In this document: positions 60,201 to 64,000 of the stretch, piece by piece
How positions within the stretch are numbered: position 1 is the stretch's first letter
Layout: the number at the start of each line of letters is the position of its first letter
NCBI GenBank assembly: GCA_041392505.1
Contig: JAWKLX010000030.1
Location: 44,046 to 108,045 of the forward strand
Source: UBA6168 sp041392505
Lineage (GTDB): Bacteria; Bacteroidota; Bacteroidia; Chitinophagales; Saprospiraceae
Length of the DNA: 64,000 bases
Direction of reading: 5' to 3'
Notes under the pieces: model-generated
What the model was told of the DNA's origin: nothing
The model's input: only the letters and a program-made list of their open reading frames with translations
The model's database searches: none
Made by a program: the position numbers and the translations under genes

Positions 60201-61528
60201 GAAGGGCAGAGGATAGCGGAGATGCCGATGATTCGGCCTACCTAACGGCTCAGCCTGATGGCTCTTTTGCTGAAACCAACGGAAATCCTGATGTGGACGA
60301 TGACGGAGACGGAATCCTGAATTTCTTGGATACCGATTCAGATAATGACTTGATTCCAGATAATATTGAGGATGCGAATCATAACAATATTCAAGATCCA
60401 GATGAAACAGGTCTTTACAACCCTGATTCTGATTTTGATCAGATCATCGATGGGATTGAAGATAAGGACCAAGATGGAATATTCGACGCAGGTGAAACTG
60501 ATCCGTTGAACCCCAACACAGATGGTGATGAATTCGACGATGGTGAGGAAGACTTAAACTTCGACGGAGTGGTCGATGCCATTGAAAGTGATCCAACCAA
60601 TGCCTGTGACCCGATCATAAACCAGGCTTGCCGTGGGATCGCACTCAATATTAAACTGAATTTGATGGGTTCAATGATTGACCAAGATTCATTTGATATA
60701 ATGCGAGACGATCTTAGGTACTATGGAGAATTGCCGGAGTATGAACCTTACAGTGGTCTGCCTCATATTACCCATATTGGTGTCGATAATTTTGATGATA
60801 TAACCATTATTACAGGTGGCGGTGTTGTAGTCGATCCTTCCAATGGAGGTGGATCTGCTGGCAATCCAAACGGGAACGGGAACGGTTTGTATAAGGAACG
60901 TACCGACCCAGGTATTTTCTATGTGACCGGACTGGACGCACCAGTGGATTGGGTACTGGTAGAACTTCGCCCTGCTGATAATCGAGACAGTGTGATCGCA
61001 ACCAGGGCTGGTTTGTTGCAGCGAGATGGCGATGTCCGAGACGTTGATGGCCTATCGTACCTATATTTCTATGGAGTACCAAGCGGCAATTATTTTGTCT
61101 CGGTCCGCCACAGAAACCACTTAGGCATCATCACGGCGGCAAGCCACTTGCTTTCTCCAGCACCTACCTACATTGATTTCACGAATCCTTTGACCCCTGT
61201 TAATGGGGAAGGAGCTGACATTGAGTTAGATGGGAAAATGGCCCTTTGGGCAGGAGATATGAACGGAGATGGACTTGTTATTTATCAAGGGCCATGGAAC
61301 GACGTTTTGTCTATGTTCCAAACAGTCATCGTCAATGAAGACAACCTAAACCTATTGGCCAACTTTATTGTGCCTGGATACGATATGACTGATTTCAATA
61401 TGGATGGCAAAGTAATCTATCAAGGGCCAAATAATGATAAAGCCAAACTTCTGATCAATGCGACCTTGGCCTCCCCTGAAAATATTCTTGGCCTGGCCAA
61501 CTTTGTGATTTTCCAAAAGCTGCCATAA
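48224..61528 (+). CDS. Giant secreted multidomain adhesin-like protein (about 4434 residues)
   Basis: The ATG at 48224 starts the signal peptide (NKGLLTLLGILFCSSFLFGQ); a TTG 33 bases earlier is less likely. In order, by residue: about 25-510 DUF11-like beta domains; about 513-2206 at least seven SdrD_B-like domains (pattern VWNDLNGDGVKDSNEP...); about 2209-2380 a GEVED domain (FNLDGDFDDSGEMF, GGEVEDYMV); about 2385-3030 four 96-residue Ig-like repeats with an interposed PKD-like part; about 3120-3200 an HYR-like domain; about 3209-3490 lectin-like beta repeats (SLPIQFTGQPVIF...); about 3636-4120 thrombospondin type 3 calcium repeats; and about 4335-4434 a dockerin-like end with two YQGPxND units. 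No canonical T9SS tail is seen. It is a surface filament or adhesin candidate; the ligand is unknown. Confidence 0.93.
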   Translation: MNKGLLTLLGILFCSSFLFGQNPNGDLRIEMLTYYNLVVDHNIQTPAGASPKSVYIGVKICNDGNNDMDNVFAYIGDYDNVTPGVYPTETPSGMPYSGTFSFTHEGGTQDATRYIGDLPAGECVTQYWLVSYPLVDANNNPVFGANSNQNDDLRLSYDVWASGFDNGNYREANDSKTVQLRAQISASANKIWPNTTSHVPNQFLNAFPDKELGWRQTTNVTHPGASVVLEGIWFDCGVVNKGFDNNGDYQYDYNFMLQPVGDPGMFDANCFRLVKVSGMIVVKPKNGSPYSIDFVDQFHFENLPRNTGAVGMVFYEFAVLNGPCNAELSPYQEAASGKNNEKFNSDFGTPGGTLISDPSAVNCSVSAPASATPGDILQIAISTENTTSIPIGMPEYSASLVFQQAIPSGLYYVAGSAANNNILPSGTGAKMLYSTDNGTSWQINEPNPSTNVTHIKWVLDKALQPGEAAEVNFRLAIPLNYSESAIISESNVSTSSANPFSSCSATIVLGGGGTTISDVVFADNGNGGAINGDALQTGGEGGLPNITVTLYNDLNANGELDNGDVFVAQTQSAADGTYTFSDIVTGDYIVFVDLTDTDIPVGWINTTPDEIAFNSGSLPSSLAFGFTSIIELTNTLLSDPIVAEDDYVNYKVEIENLAYVEDTDNSSTVIAWASQLDPATNFNYYPNNLLGPPDVQLSWPSTWSKTAKVKGFDFGTQDGTIEKVEIILSVCLDYAIYNDYLTISFVKEDGSIAYAPNPVLSKNSTPSLNDYVGPPNIGWIILDVTDYQDWDWGVFDSNWAVTMDGTIVNSNDGAKQYTDAIGVRVTSTCCASSEGEPSTCERVMDPLPLEYEYDKTKLKFISSTPEASSVSNGVVYFDDLGPVYPNEITQIDFTFQALSPSDPDETVTIAHVTQATNCDGMLIIDVDTAAGVSIENKGSVSGYVFGDSDGDGWRGITGYEPGVDNFIPGVEIFLYGCFKSNGDLMYPAYKDYKSCTYYQNGGHWELIKIDTTDENGQFYMSGIDNGYYYLEVDETSLTNAAEQTADPDRTNGLAGSYADKRWKDPNSACRDMGIIGIGNDHTNINFGYHIRSTIQGVVWNDLNGDGVKDSNEPIISNVPVEFNHSGCTTGVNCDVILTNGDGLFTYNSAQAGVNYRLSLDMDNIQGADNWSITFEADGTPDNSNAITVAQGQQVFNVDFGLQAGGDLSLGGRVYYDWGGDAHQNSGDEGIPNIRLRLYKDVNGNGTVQPSDQLIATITTDQNGDYLFANKPSANYIITLEENDLVIFPKQTEDPDEYGPCVVCDAKTAITNQDFEVTVTDVWNYYNYNNSGCEICDEGYTSTNDPPYSNANMDIIPFMDPIGNPSACVTELAVTFSVAASDFNKSYNTSQVQNINYYYPIELNGVQIGTFNPEELPYWCAICERITLHFPVDLSTIPYNFGGANTLDVNFRSYNQSRPSNQRQDICVADIAMEFIGVNCVSDFLSLDFAYQPTGGTSQVDGYAFVDANANGIYNAGEEKLKEVEVRLETDLNGDGVYSWSKTTVTDVNGNFRFEELLSSNYRVIVNDSDTDIPKDYNGATYSATTQIRYDVDLAGGCEAQSDCDGIAQDAAYSDSKKEVKTLNYTHTTGSDANLLIVSATVNNNKSISTAQYNGIDLTMAKSGSFDGRRLYVYYLVDPPSGSHDVYISTGNGDKCDITVGSVSYKCVDTENVFPGGLVEQHGQLPGVQKVGDDISCIGGNYLLDFLVTDDDNVGHGSGQIQIINEDNPSDQEFLSTSIIHPDYNTSDIGWTLVNSEFVYIYGCLQPCVSSKLEFGFAKPGVAVGYIYSDDNGDGTPSQDEEGLGGVTVYICEDNVGPCNAATALSTVTTSMGGVEPLGFYKFTGLRAGTYTIAVDDTTVPEDYTLTGDPTTDGIPCYSPLDVADENYDLLFEECDHQDIGIDISLGAQYTGANFGYQPPGSIGWTVWFDDDEDGEIDDNEEGIIENRVIITNVTTCTRDNITYNPGEFEEDTYTNEDGNYVFTLIPDGTFDVTIDPPTDFLITYEPDGVIDSTIRIVVDSGEIPNTLNSWCPPGEDCEMLLNFGLTPNYVNTIAGVICLDRDEDGRCDTGGETFPEGTEVAIYDLNGNEYGEMPVGADGTFFFDNLPTANMVIAVSKTVAPLRLTSLTTSLGDTPAYDIKDSDNNAIQYVAVSGDVVDMHFGFTFSDTFDLGDLPTPYLTRADGASSGPAHIIPASPTLYLGATIDAEPSPVLQSDAMGDDSRGIDDEDGITFTDAGSWTAGPNGGGLTAEITGSGYLIAYADFNLDGDFDDSGEMFINEAVTTGIVNYNFDIPAGTDLSGGQDIYFRFRLFKTAPFSPATSYNGITEGGEVEDYMVSVCKNLTNAGIIAGAETGCNGYDPSPITVTTATSGGGGSIEYIWEQSTDGGLTYSIIAGATGETYDPSNIAQSTRYRRGARRSRCADYQYSNAVIKQVVSNYNDAGAITGNEENCGIYDPDIILNVMAPSGGTGTSNPYYQWEQSTDGINWVSILNANDEYYDPGVISVTTHYRRASRKTPCAGYLYSNVITKMVSVNYISAGSITGNESVCGTYDPTTIASVSMPSGGVDGYEVLQWQRSTNNGASWTDIPGATGASYNPGIISQTTLYRRKARRVPCSVWVNSNTVTKTVKPFPVANIETFPISASGFLCELESFEFNAEDAGPNVDYTWNFGAYATPTTALGQGPHHTSFDVPNNTALTSTTVTLTTEKDGCVSTDNRVMSFRPEIKIDSVVTQDPTQCQQNDGILWIYATRPPGTSIEYSIDGGLSWSLYGQILNKGAGVYDIRVRYQGGDCMESYGAVALSDPPPQADIILSTTEDCTGQTITIEAIPINSNPIFTWTFGNGAIPNTIAGPGPHSVYFTEGGYASIAVTLEENNCIGVRDTSIAIVANYTDGGTILGGETLCSTFDPANIVAGSNPSGGTGGTLVYQWEYREDDGLGGFTAWQDQAGANSASFDPGIISSTTEFRRKARRAPCSDWVVSNSVIARLVQKPNLGDDNYFTVCPGFPHADNVSDNDFNLVNPEYTLSVFTTNGTLDFESDGEFIYDPSSTYCGTDEFQYVVCNDGTGCCDTANVVIDLTDFNPPSIVNVPNNIVISCDDQIPVADAVDVIEDCQTVSIGTDEFTTQGTDSCALNNYLITRIWNGVDYCSNTAAAQQTITIQDKTAPDIYRIYTLPNGKRMVAGVMENVSNHWKTVSLPIQFTGQPVIFTQVTSRNDFTPVIAKLRNISTTQFQLKLKEEEANDGVHSVENVAWVAFEKGAFAGSNPFEVGSWLLDSNPANKAFVQSYAGSPSIFASIQTNNEADPATVKMANMSGSGVEAWLLEETSADPEVIHNMETVSYMVIEGTGDITNKQGEVIGEMGRINLSSNSLTISLANKYHNPVVIVGALITTESDAVIPRVTSVTATGFTVQLNEWEYEDGVHGFENVSYMVIEGSLPLNRTVACDNIPEALKIGTEIIAVDNCDATIKLVKTEDTYSFDCQSDTTYVRSWHVVDDCGNVTFLQETYYLNDFVPPTFVAPASLTIVCGEDKDDLDITGNVSLKSDNCSAIVTMTYSDNLSSLNGCNGHIVRTWTGTDDCGNTTIKTQLIYVSPEEDTDGDGVVDYFDLDDDNDGIPDLVEGSGDNDGDGIPNDKDLDSDNDGIPDIIESGGTDSNGDGVVDIVGENDWDHDQDGFAYGYDGSDIDSSVVASVIFDATSLINDRDGDGIPNYLDRDSDNDAIPDLIEVGGLDTDGDGEVDYPTLNDPTSMTDMDHDGFYDVYDPDDDGLPGIDDPENPLIVYDGENYTGNTTSDMADSDGDEVPDFLDSDSDNDGTADLIEVGGIDIDGDGRLELTANFVDVNNDGFSDIYEAYPLILTEGDGSEHDGRPEDTNGDGSVFLEGDADLDGSPNHTDHDSDNDNILDILETGQAIHDGDNDGMWDNFVDTNNNGFDDIAEATGNIMTEGDGNTPDGRAEDSGDADDSAYLTAQPDGSFAETNGNPDVDDDGDGILNFLDTDSDNDLIPDNIEDANHNNIQDPDETGLYNPDSDFDQIIDGIEDKDQDGIFDAGETDPLNPNTDGDEFDDGEEDLNFDGVVDAIESDPTNACDPIINQACRGIALNIKLNLMGSMIDQDSFDIMRDDLRYYGELPEYEPYSGLPHITHIGVDNFDDITIITGGGVVVDPSNGGGSAGNPNGNGNGLYKERTDPGIFYVTGLDAPVDWVLVELRPADNRDSVIATRAGLLQRDGDVRDVDGLSYLYFYGVPSGNYFVSVRHRNHLGIITAASHLLSPAPTYIDFTNPLTPVNGEGADIELDGKMALWAGDMNGDGLVIYQGPWNDVLSMFQTVIVNEDNLNLLANFIVPGYDMTDFNMDGKVIYQGPNNDKAKLLINATLASPENILGLANFVIFQKLP
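55376..56240 (+). repeat. Three tandem 96-residue repeats in the giant protein
   Basis: Copies start at about 55376, 55664 and 55954, a period of 288-290 bases. Shared words are AGxITGNExxCGxYDP, then SGG, WEQSTDG, YDPG, TTxYRRxARRxxC and SNxVxKxV. A fourth copy begins at about 57020, after an interposed PKD-like domain. Confidence 0.85.
59128..60582 (+). repeat. Thrombospondin type 3 / calcium-binding Asp-rich repeat region
   Basis: Over 485 residues, DxDGDGxxD-type words recur (DTDGDGVVDYFDLDDDNDGIPD type). GAT/GAC codons dominate, giving a strongly Asp-rich, acidic region likely to bind many Ca2+ ions and act as a stiff stalk. Confidence 0.88.
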
Positions 61529-61570
61529 TATCCTTTTAATAAAAGGAGAATTGAGCATATCTGAAAATTT

Positions 61571-61606
61571 AAGCCCTGACAGCATAGCGCTGTTGGGGCT
61601 TTTTTG
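61571..61606 (+). terminator. Terminator of the giant gene
   Basis: Stem AAGCCCTGACAGC / GCTGTTGGGGCTT pairs over 13 positions with two G-U pairs, followed by TTTTTTG, about 45 bases after the stop. Confidence 0.85.
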
Positions 61607-61641
61607 TTGGTTTTTTAGAAAGCCCATTATCAGCCTTTGAG

Positions 61642-61840
61642 TAGGATTAACTTGAGGTATGGATTTAAATGGCAAGGCAGGATTGGCTTTCGCCAATCCT
61701 GCCTTGCCAAAGGATTTTCTTCCCCCTGATTTTTTTTTCGACGGCGGTGGCGGCTTCGCTGCCACCGCCGTCGAAAAAATGTAAAAATCTGATTATCGGT
61801 TTGATAGAGTGGGTTCCAATCCATACCTTAAGTTAATCTA
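61642..61840. repeat. Second nested inverted-repeat element: outer stem enclosing two hairpins
   Basis: The outer arms 61642-61665 and 61818-61840 pair over about 22 positions with one bulged G and one G-T pair. Inside, hairpin A (61671-61687 / 61692-61708) is a perfect 17-bp stem with loop TTTC. Hairpin B (61733-61754 / 61758-61779) is a 22-bp stem with one G-T pair and loop TTC, extended by GATTT/AAATC. On the minus strand the loops read GAA and GAAA, like those of the element at 10568-10760. The sequence is otherwise unrelated. It follows the giant gene's own terminator, so it is not needed for termination. Confidence 0.9.
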
Positions 61841-62585
61841 ATACAATGCTTGTCATATCATAATATGTGAGGCCTTAGGAAGGCCACAGGCATTAGTTAC
61901 CCTGACAATGTATTAGCATGTTTATGGCCCAAGTCTTTGGGTGTTTTGGATAGTATCTCTACTTCTTTATTCTGGTAATAGTTGTAAAAAGTTTCGTACA
62001 TGCCCCCACTAAATGGCATAAAAAAGAAAACCAGTAGGAGTACTTTTTTTTCTGCCAAGAGACTTTTTTGATAAAGTTTTTGCGAATTGAAAAAGCTTTG
62101 CCTATCTTCGCCTCTGTTTCCAGCAGATCGAAATAATGTTCTTTTTTTTAATATGTTTAATATACCAAAAACGCGGTATTCCAAAGAACGAATGTTGGAA
62201 GTATTTTTGCATCTGAATTTTTAGAATATAAAAAACCCTGAATCCATTTTTTTTTTTAAACAGATTATAATCCAAGTCCCTGAACATGACAAAACGTTAC
62301 ATTCTTTCCCATTACCGATTAAGTAGATCTAACCGATCCTTTCCCTCAGACCGATTGTCAATTTTAGCTGACGACATCTTTTCTCAGTCTGCCAATTACC
62401 GGCAGCAATTTTCCGGACGATAATTATTTCTGTTTTAAAAAAAGCAAGACCCTCAGAGACCAGCTGTAAGCAACAAGTAGGAAATTCTTTAACCATTTAC
62501 ATAAAGCTAGAAAGGGCTATGCCTTTTCGTGCGCCTTTTTGGTGCAAGCAAATTATAATCTAACTTTTTGACAAGTTATTATCTC

Positions 62586-62627
62586 GTGAAAAAAACGAAT
62601 CTTACACACAATACTCTTTTTAAATGA
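62586..62627 (+). other. Mini reading frame (13 codons) with a copied start-site context
   Basis: GTG AAA AAA ACG AAT ... TGA encodes a 13-residue peptide (MKKTNLTHNTLFK). Its start context ATCTCGTGAAAAAA matches those of the next two genes (TCTCATGAAAAAA at 62750 and ATCTCATGAAAAAA at 63236). It ends four bases before the hairpin at 62631. It is either a leader peptide or the remnant of a duplicated gene start. Confidence 0.35.
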
Positions 62628-62630
62628 GTC

Positions 62631-62678
62631 AAGGTATTAGTCTGACCACTTCGTGTGAGTCGGCTAATACCTTTTTTT
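62631..62678 (+). terminator. Terminator-like hairpin in the leader of the small secreted gene
   Basis: AAGGTATTAG (62631-62640) pairs with CTAATACCTT (62663-62672), with inner TGAC/GTC pairing, then TTTTTTT. It lies about 75 bases upstream of the 62754 start, so it either ends an upstream transcript or attenuates the downstream gene. Confidence 0.7.
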
Positions 62679-62753
62679 GTTTTAAGGGCTTTTACGAAAA
62701 ATGGCAATTGCTTTATGAAAATACATTGTTTAACTAAAAATTTTTCTAATCTC

Positions 62754-63161
62754 ATGAAAAAAGTGAATTTCAAGAAAGTCTTGTTGACTCTTGTTGCTGT
62801 TTTCTCTCTGATGGTCTTCGGAGTAGAGCAAGCTGAGGCGCAAGCAATCAATGAATTCAGCACTGGGTTGTATGATCCAGCGCCCGGCACTTTTTTAGGG
62901 TCAAGTGAAGCACAAGATATCCTTGTGAATACTATCACTTCTCTCAAAAATGGTGTTACTCCTGGCACGCCAGCTTATACCGCTGCGCAGAAAGTCGGAC
63001 TTTACTACAATGGTATCTACCAAGAGCTGTTGGCAGGAAAGTCTGTGTCTGTAGCCATTGGAGTTGGGCTTGCAAGTCTTAATGACACAAACGGCTTCGG
63101 CAGTTTGAGCCGCTATGATTTGAAGCAACTCCGCGATGGTGCTATCGTCTTGCTGCAATGA
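62754..63161 (+). CDS. Small secreted protein of unknown function
   Basis: A 135-residue protein. The ATG at 62754 precedes a good signal peptide (KKVNFKKVLLTLVAVFSLMVFGVEQAEAQ, cleavage about residue 30); 33 upstream codons in frame have no signal character. The mature part of about 105 residues is Gly/Leu/Ala-rich, cysteine-free and likely helical (STGLYDPAPGTFLG, AAQKVGLYYNGIYQELL, YDLKQLRDGAIVLLQ). I recognise no family. It shares its start-site context with the next gene, so they may be co-regulated. Confidence 0.72.
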   Translation: MKKVNFKKVLLTLVAVFSLMVFGVEQAEAQAINEFSTGLYDPAPGTFLGSSEAQDILVNTITSLKNGVTPGTPAYTAAQKVGLYYNGIYQELLAGKSVSVAIGVGLASLNDTNGFGSLSRYDLKQLRDGAIVLLQ

Positions 63162-63239
63162 TTATTTGATAGCATTTGTTTTTGTCCACGAATAATTGAA
63201 TTGAATTTTTTATTTCATTAAAACACAAATTTTTATCTC

Positions 63240-64000
63240 ATGAAAAAAGCGAATTCTACAATTCGACTGTTTCTTGCGGCTTTTTGTTGCTTCCTTGTCG
63301 GGGGTGGCTTGATGGCGCAAACAGATGTTGATAGGACGTTCAACACGGGAGCGTTCCTCAACGAAACTGGTTGGGAGATAGTCAATGTCGGCACAAACGT
63401 AGTTTACGATTGTGAAGATGCTGGTCTTGCTCCTAACGCAGTTCCAGGGACTATCACGCTTCCCGGTCTTCCCGATGGTAATTATGAAGTTAGAGCCTTC
63501 GATAGTTTCGGTGACGGTTGGAACGGTGGTAGCATGACTGTCCGGAACACTGCAACTCAAGCCGTTTTAGGTAACTGCTTGAATGCAACCCACGGTGGTG
63601 GTGGTAACAACACTTGCCCTGGCCCTTCAGCTGGTGGTGGAGTTGTTTGTGCTTTCAGCCTTTGTGGTCCTTGTACAACTCCACTTGCTTGCCCTGCTGA
63701 CATTTCTGTTAGCACCGATCCAGGTGTTTGTGCAGCTGTTGTTAACTTCACAGTACAAGGTGCTTGTACTGTGCCTATCGATGTTGATGTACCTTCAGGA
63801 TCTACATTCCCTCCAGGTAATACTGTTGTAACAGCTTCAACTTGTGACAATTCTACTGCTGCAAGCTGTTCTTTCAACGTATTTGTTGCGGATTTGGTAG
63901 CTCCAGTATTGAACTGCCCAGCAGACATGACGATCAGCTTGAACCCTGGTCTTTGCTGCCAAGCGGTTAACTTCAATGTTACTGCTACTGACAACTGTCC
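63240..64000 (+). CDS. Secreted HYR-type multidomain protein, N-terminal part (runs off right edge)
   Basis: An open frame from the ATG at 63240 continues without a stop to the window end, 253 codons. A signal peptide (KKANSTIRLFLAAFCCFLVGGGLMAQ) is followed by a roughly 115-residue domain with DCEDAGLAP and the YEVRAFDSFGDGWNGGSMTV motif seen in Bacteroidota secreted proteins. Then a Cys-rich stretch (CAFSLCGPCTTPLACP) leads into HYR-like modules starting CPADISVSTDPGVC and CPADMTISLNPGLC, each ending in a TDNC-type word. Large extracellular structural protein or adhesin; the C-terminus and any T9SS tail are outside the window. Confidence 0.82.
   Translation, partial: MKKANSTIRLFLAAFCCFLVGGGLMAQTDVDRTFNTGAFLNETGWEIVNVGTNVVYDCEDAGLAPNAVPGTITLPGLPDGNYEVRAFDSFGDGWNGGSMTVRNTATQAVLGNCLNATHGGGGNNTCPGPSAGGGVVCAFSLCGPCTTPLACPADISVSTDPGVCAAVVNFTVQGACTVPIDVDVPSGSTFPPGNTVVTASTCDNSTAASCSFNVFVADLVAPVLNCPADMTISLNPGLCCQAVNFNVTATDNC

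Larger units (their letters stand above)
61529..62753. other. Long intergenic region after the giant gene
   Basis: It contains the terminator (61571-61606), the nested inverted-repeat element (61642-61840), about 740 AT-rich bases in which I see no supported gene (a 95-codon minus frame at 61897-62184 lacks support), a mini-frame at 62586 and a terminator-like hairpin at 62631-62678. Confidence 0.5.

Noticed and set aside
59128..60582. CRISPR-like or tandem DNA repeat
   Set aside because: The periodic GATGG/GATAAT pattern is in frame and explained by the Asp-rich calcium-binding protein repeat.
61897..62184. 95-codon minus-strand frame after the giant gene
   Set aside because: AT-rich chance frame without domain; overlaps a likely plus-strand promoter region.

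Overview
The window comes from a member of the Bacteroidota, most likely a Saprospiria/Lewinella-type gliding marine or activated-sludge bacterium. The support is a type IX secretion (T9SS) sorting tail, a GWxTD-domain protein, a TonB-dependent receptor with a carboxypeptidase-regulatory N-terminal domain, very large secreted proteins with SdrD_B-like, GEVED, HYR-like and thrombospondin type 3 sequences, a division/cell-wall cluster lacking murF and ddl, start codons without clear Shine-Dalgarno sequences, and a TAnnTTTG-type -7 box before mraZ. No rRNA or species marker is present, so the assignment stays at this level.

Layout. 1-1521 is the N-terminal part of a secreted protein on the minus strand that runs off the left edge. 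1902-9000 holds infA, a frameshifted penicillin-acylase-type hydrolase, an ABM-domain protein, tRNA-Leu and tRNA-Gly, an ABC ATPase coupled to a nicotinamidase-like protein without its catalytic residues, ribH and a TPR membrane protein. 9358-16973 (all minus) holds pyruvate dehydrogenase E1 alpha, a 952-residue TIR-like/TPR/short-chain-dehydrogenase fusion, a TlpA-type thioredoxin protein, a lipocalin-like lipoprotein and a Tudor-like protein of unknown role. 17272-30401 is mixed: GMC oxidoreductase, a broken Gfo/Idh/MocA oxidoreductase, TonB receptor, a T9SS cargo protein, a subtilase, a DUF721 protein, a VWA protein, a GWxTD protein and a dolichol-phosphate-mannose-synthase-like glycosyltransferase.

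30784-47616 is a complete dcw cluster: mraZ, rsmH, ftsL, ftsI, murE, mraY, a small inserted lipoprotein, murD, ftsW, murG, murC, ftsQ, ftsA, ftsZ. It starts behind a three-repeat MraZ operator and ends at a strong terminator. Together these genes make lipid II and build the FtsZ/FtsA/FtsQ/FtsL/FtsW/FtsI divisome. FtsW carries an unusual Asn/Arg/Gly-rich tail, and several cistron junctions carry long imperfect inverted repeats.

48224-61528 encodes one giant secreted protein (about 4434 residues). After it come a terminator, a nested inverted-repeat element, a small secreted protein and the start of another HYR-type secreted protein that runs off the right edge.

The least explained signal is a set of compound DNA/RNA hairpin elements. 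Two (10568-10760 and 61642-61840) share the same plan, an outer inverted repeat enclosing two long near-perfect hairpins with tiny GAA/TTC-type loops, but have unrelated sequences. A simpler hairpin doublet lies at 4992-5091. Three frameshifts (one in the acylase, two in the oxidoreductase) all fall in A-homopolymers, so either sequencing error or real decay is possible.
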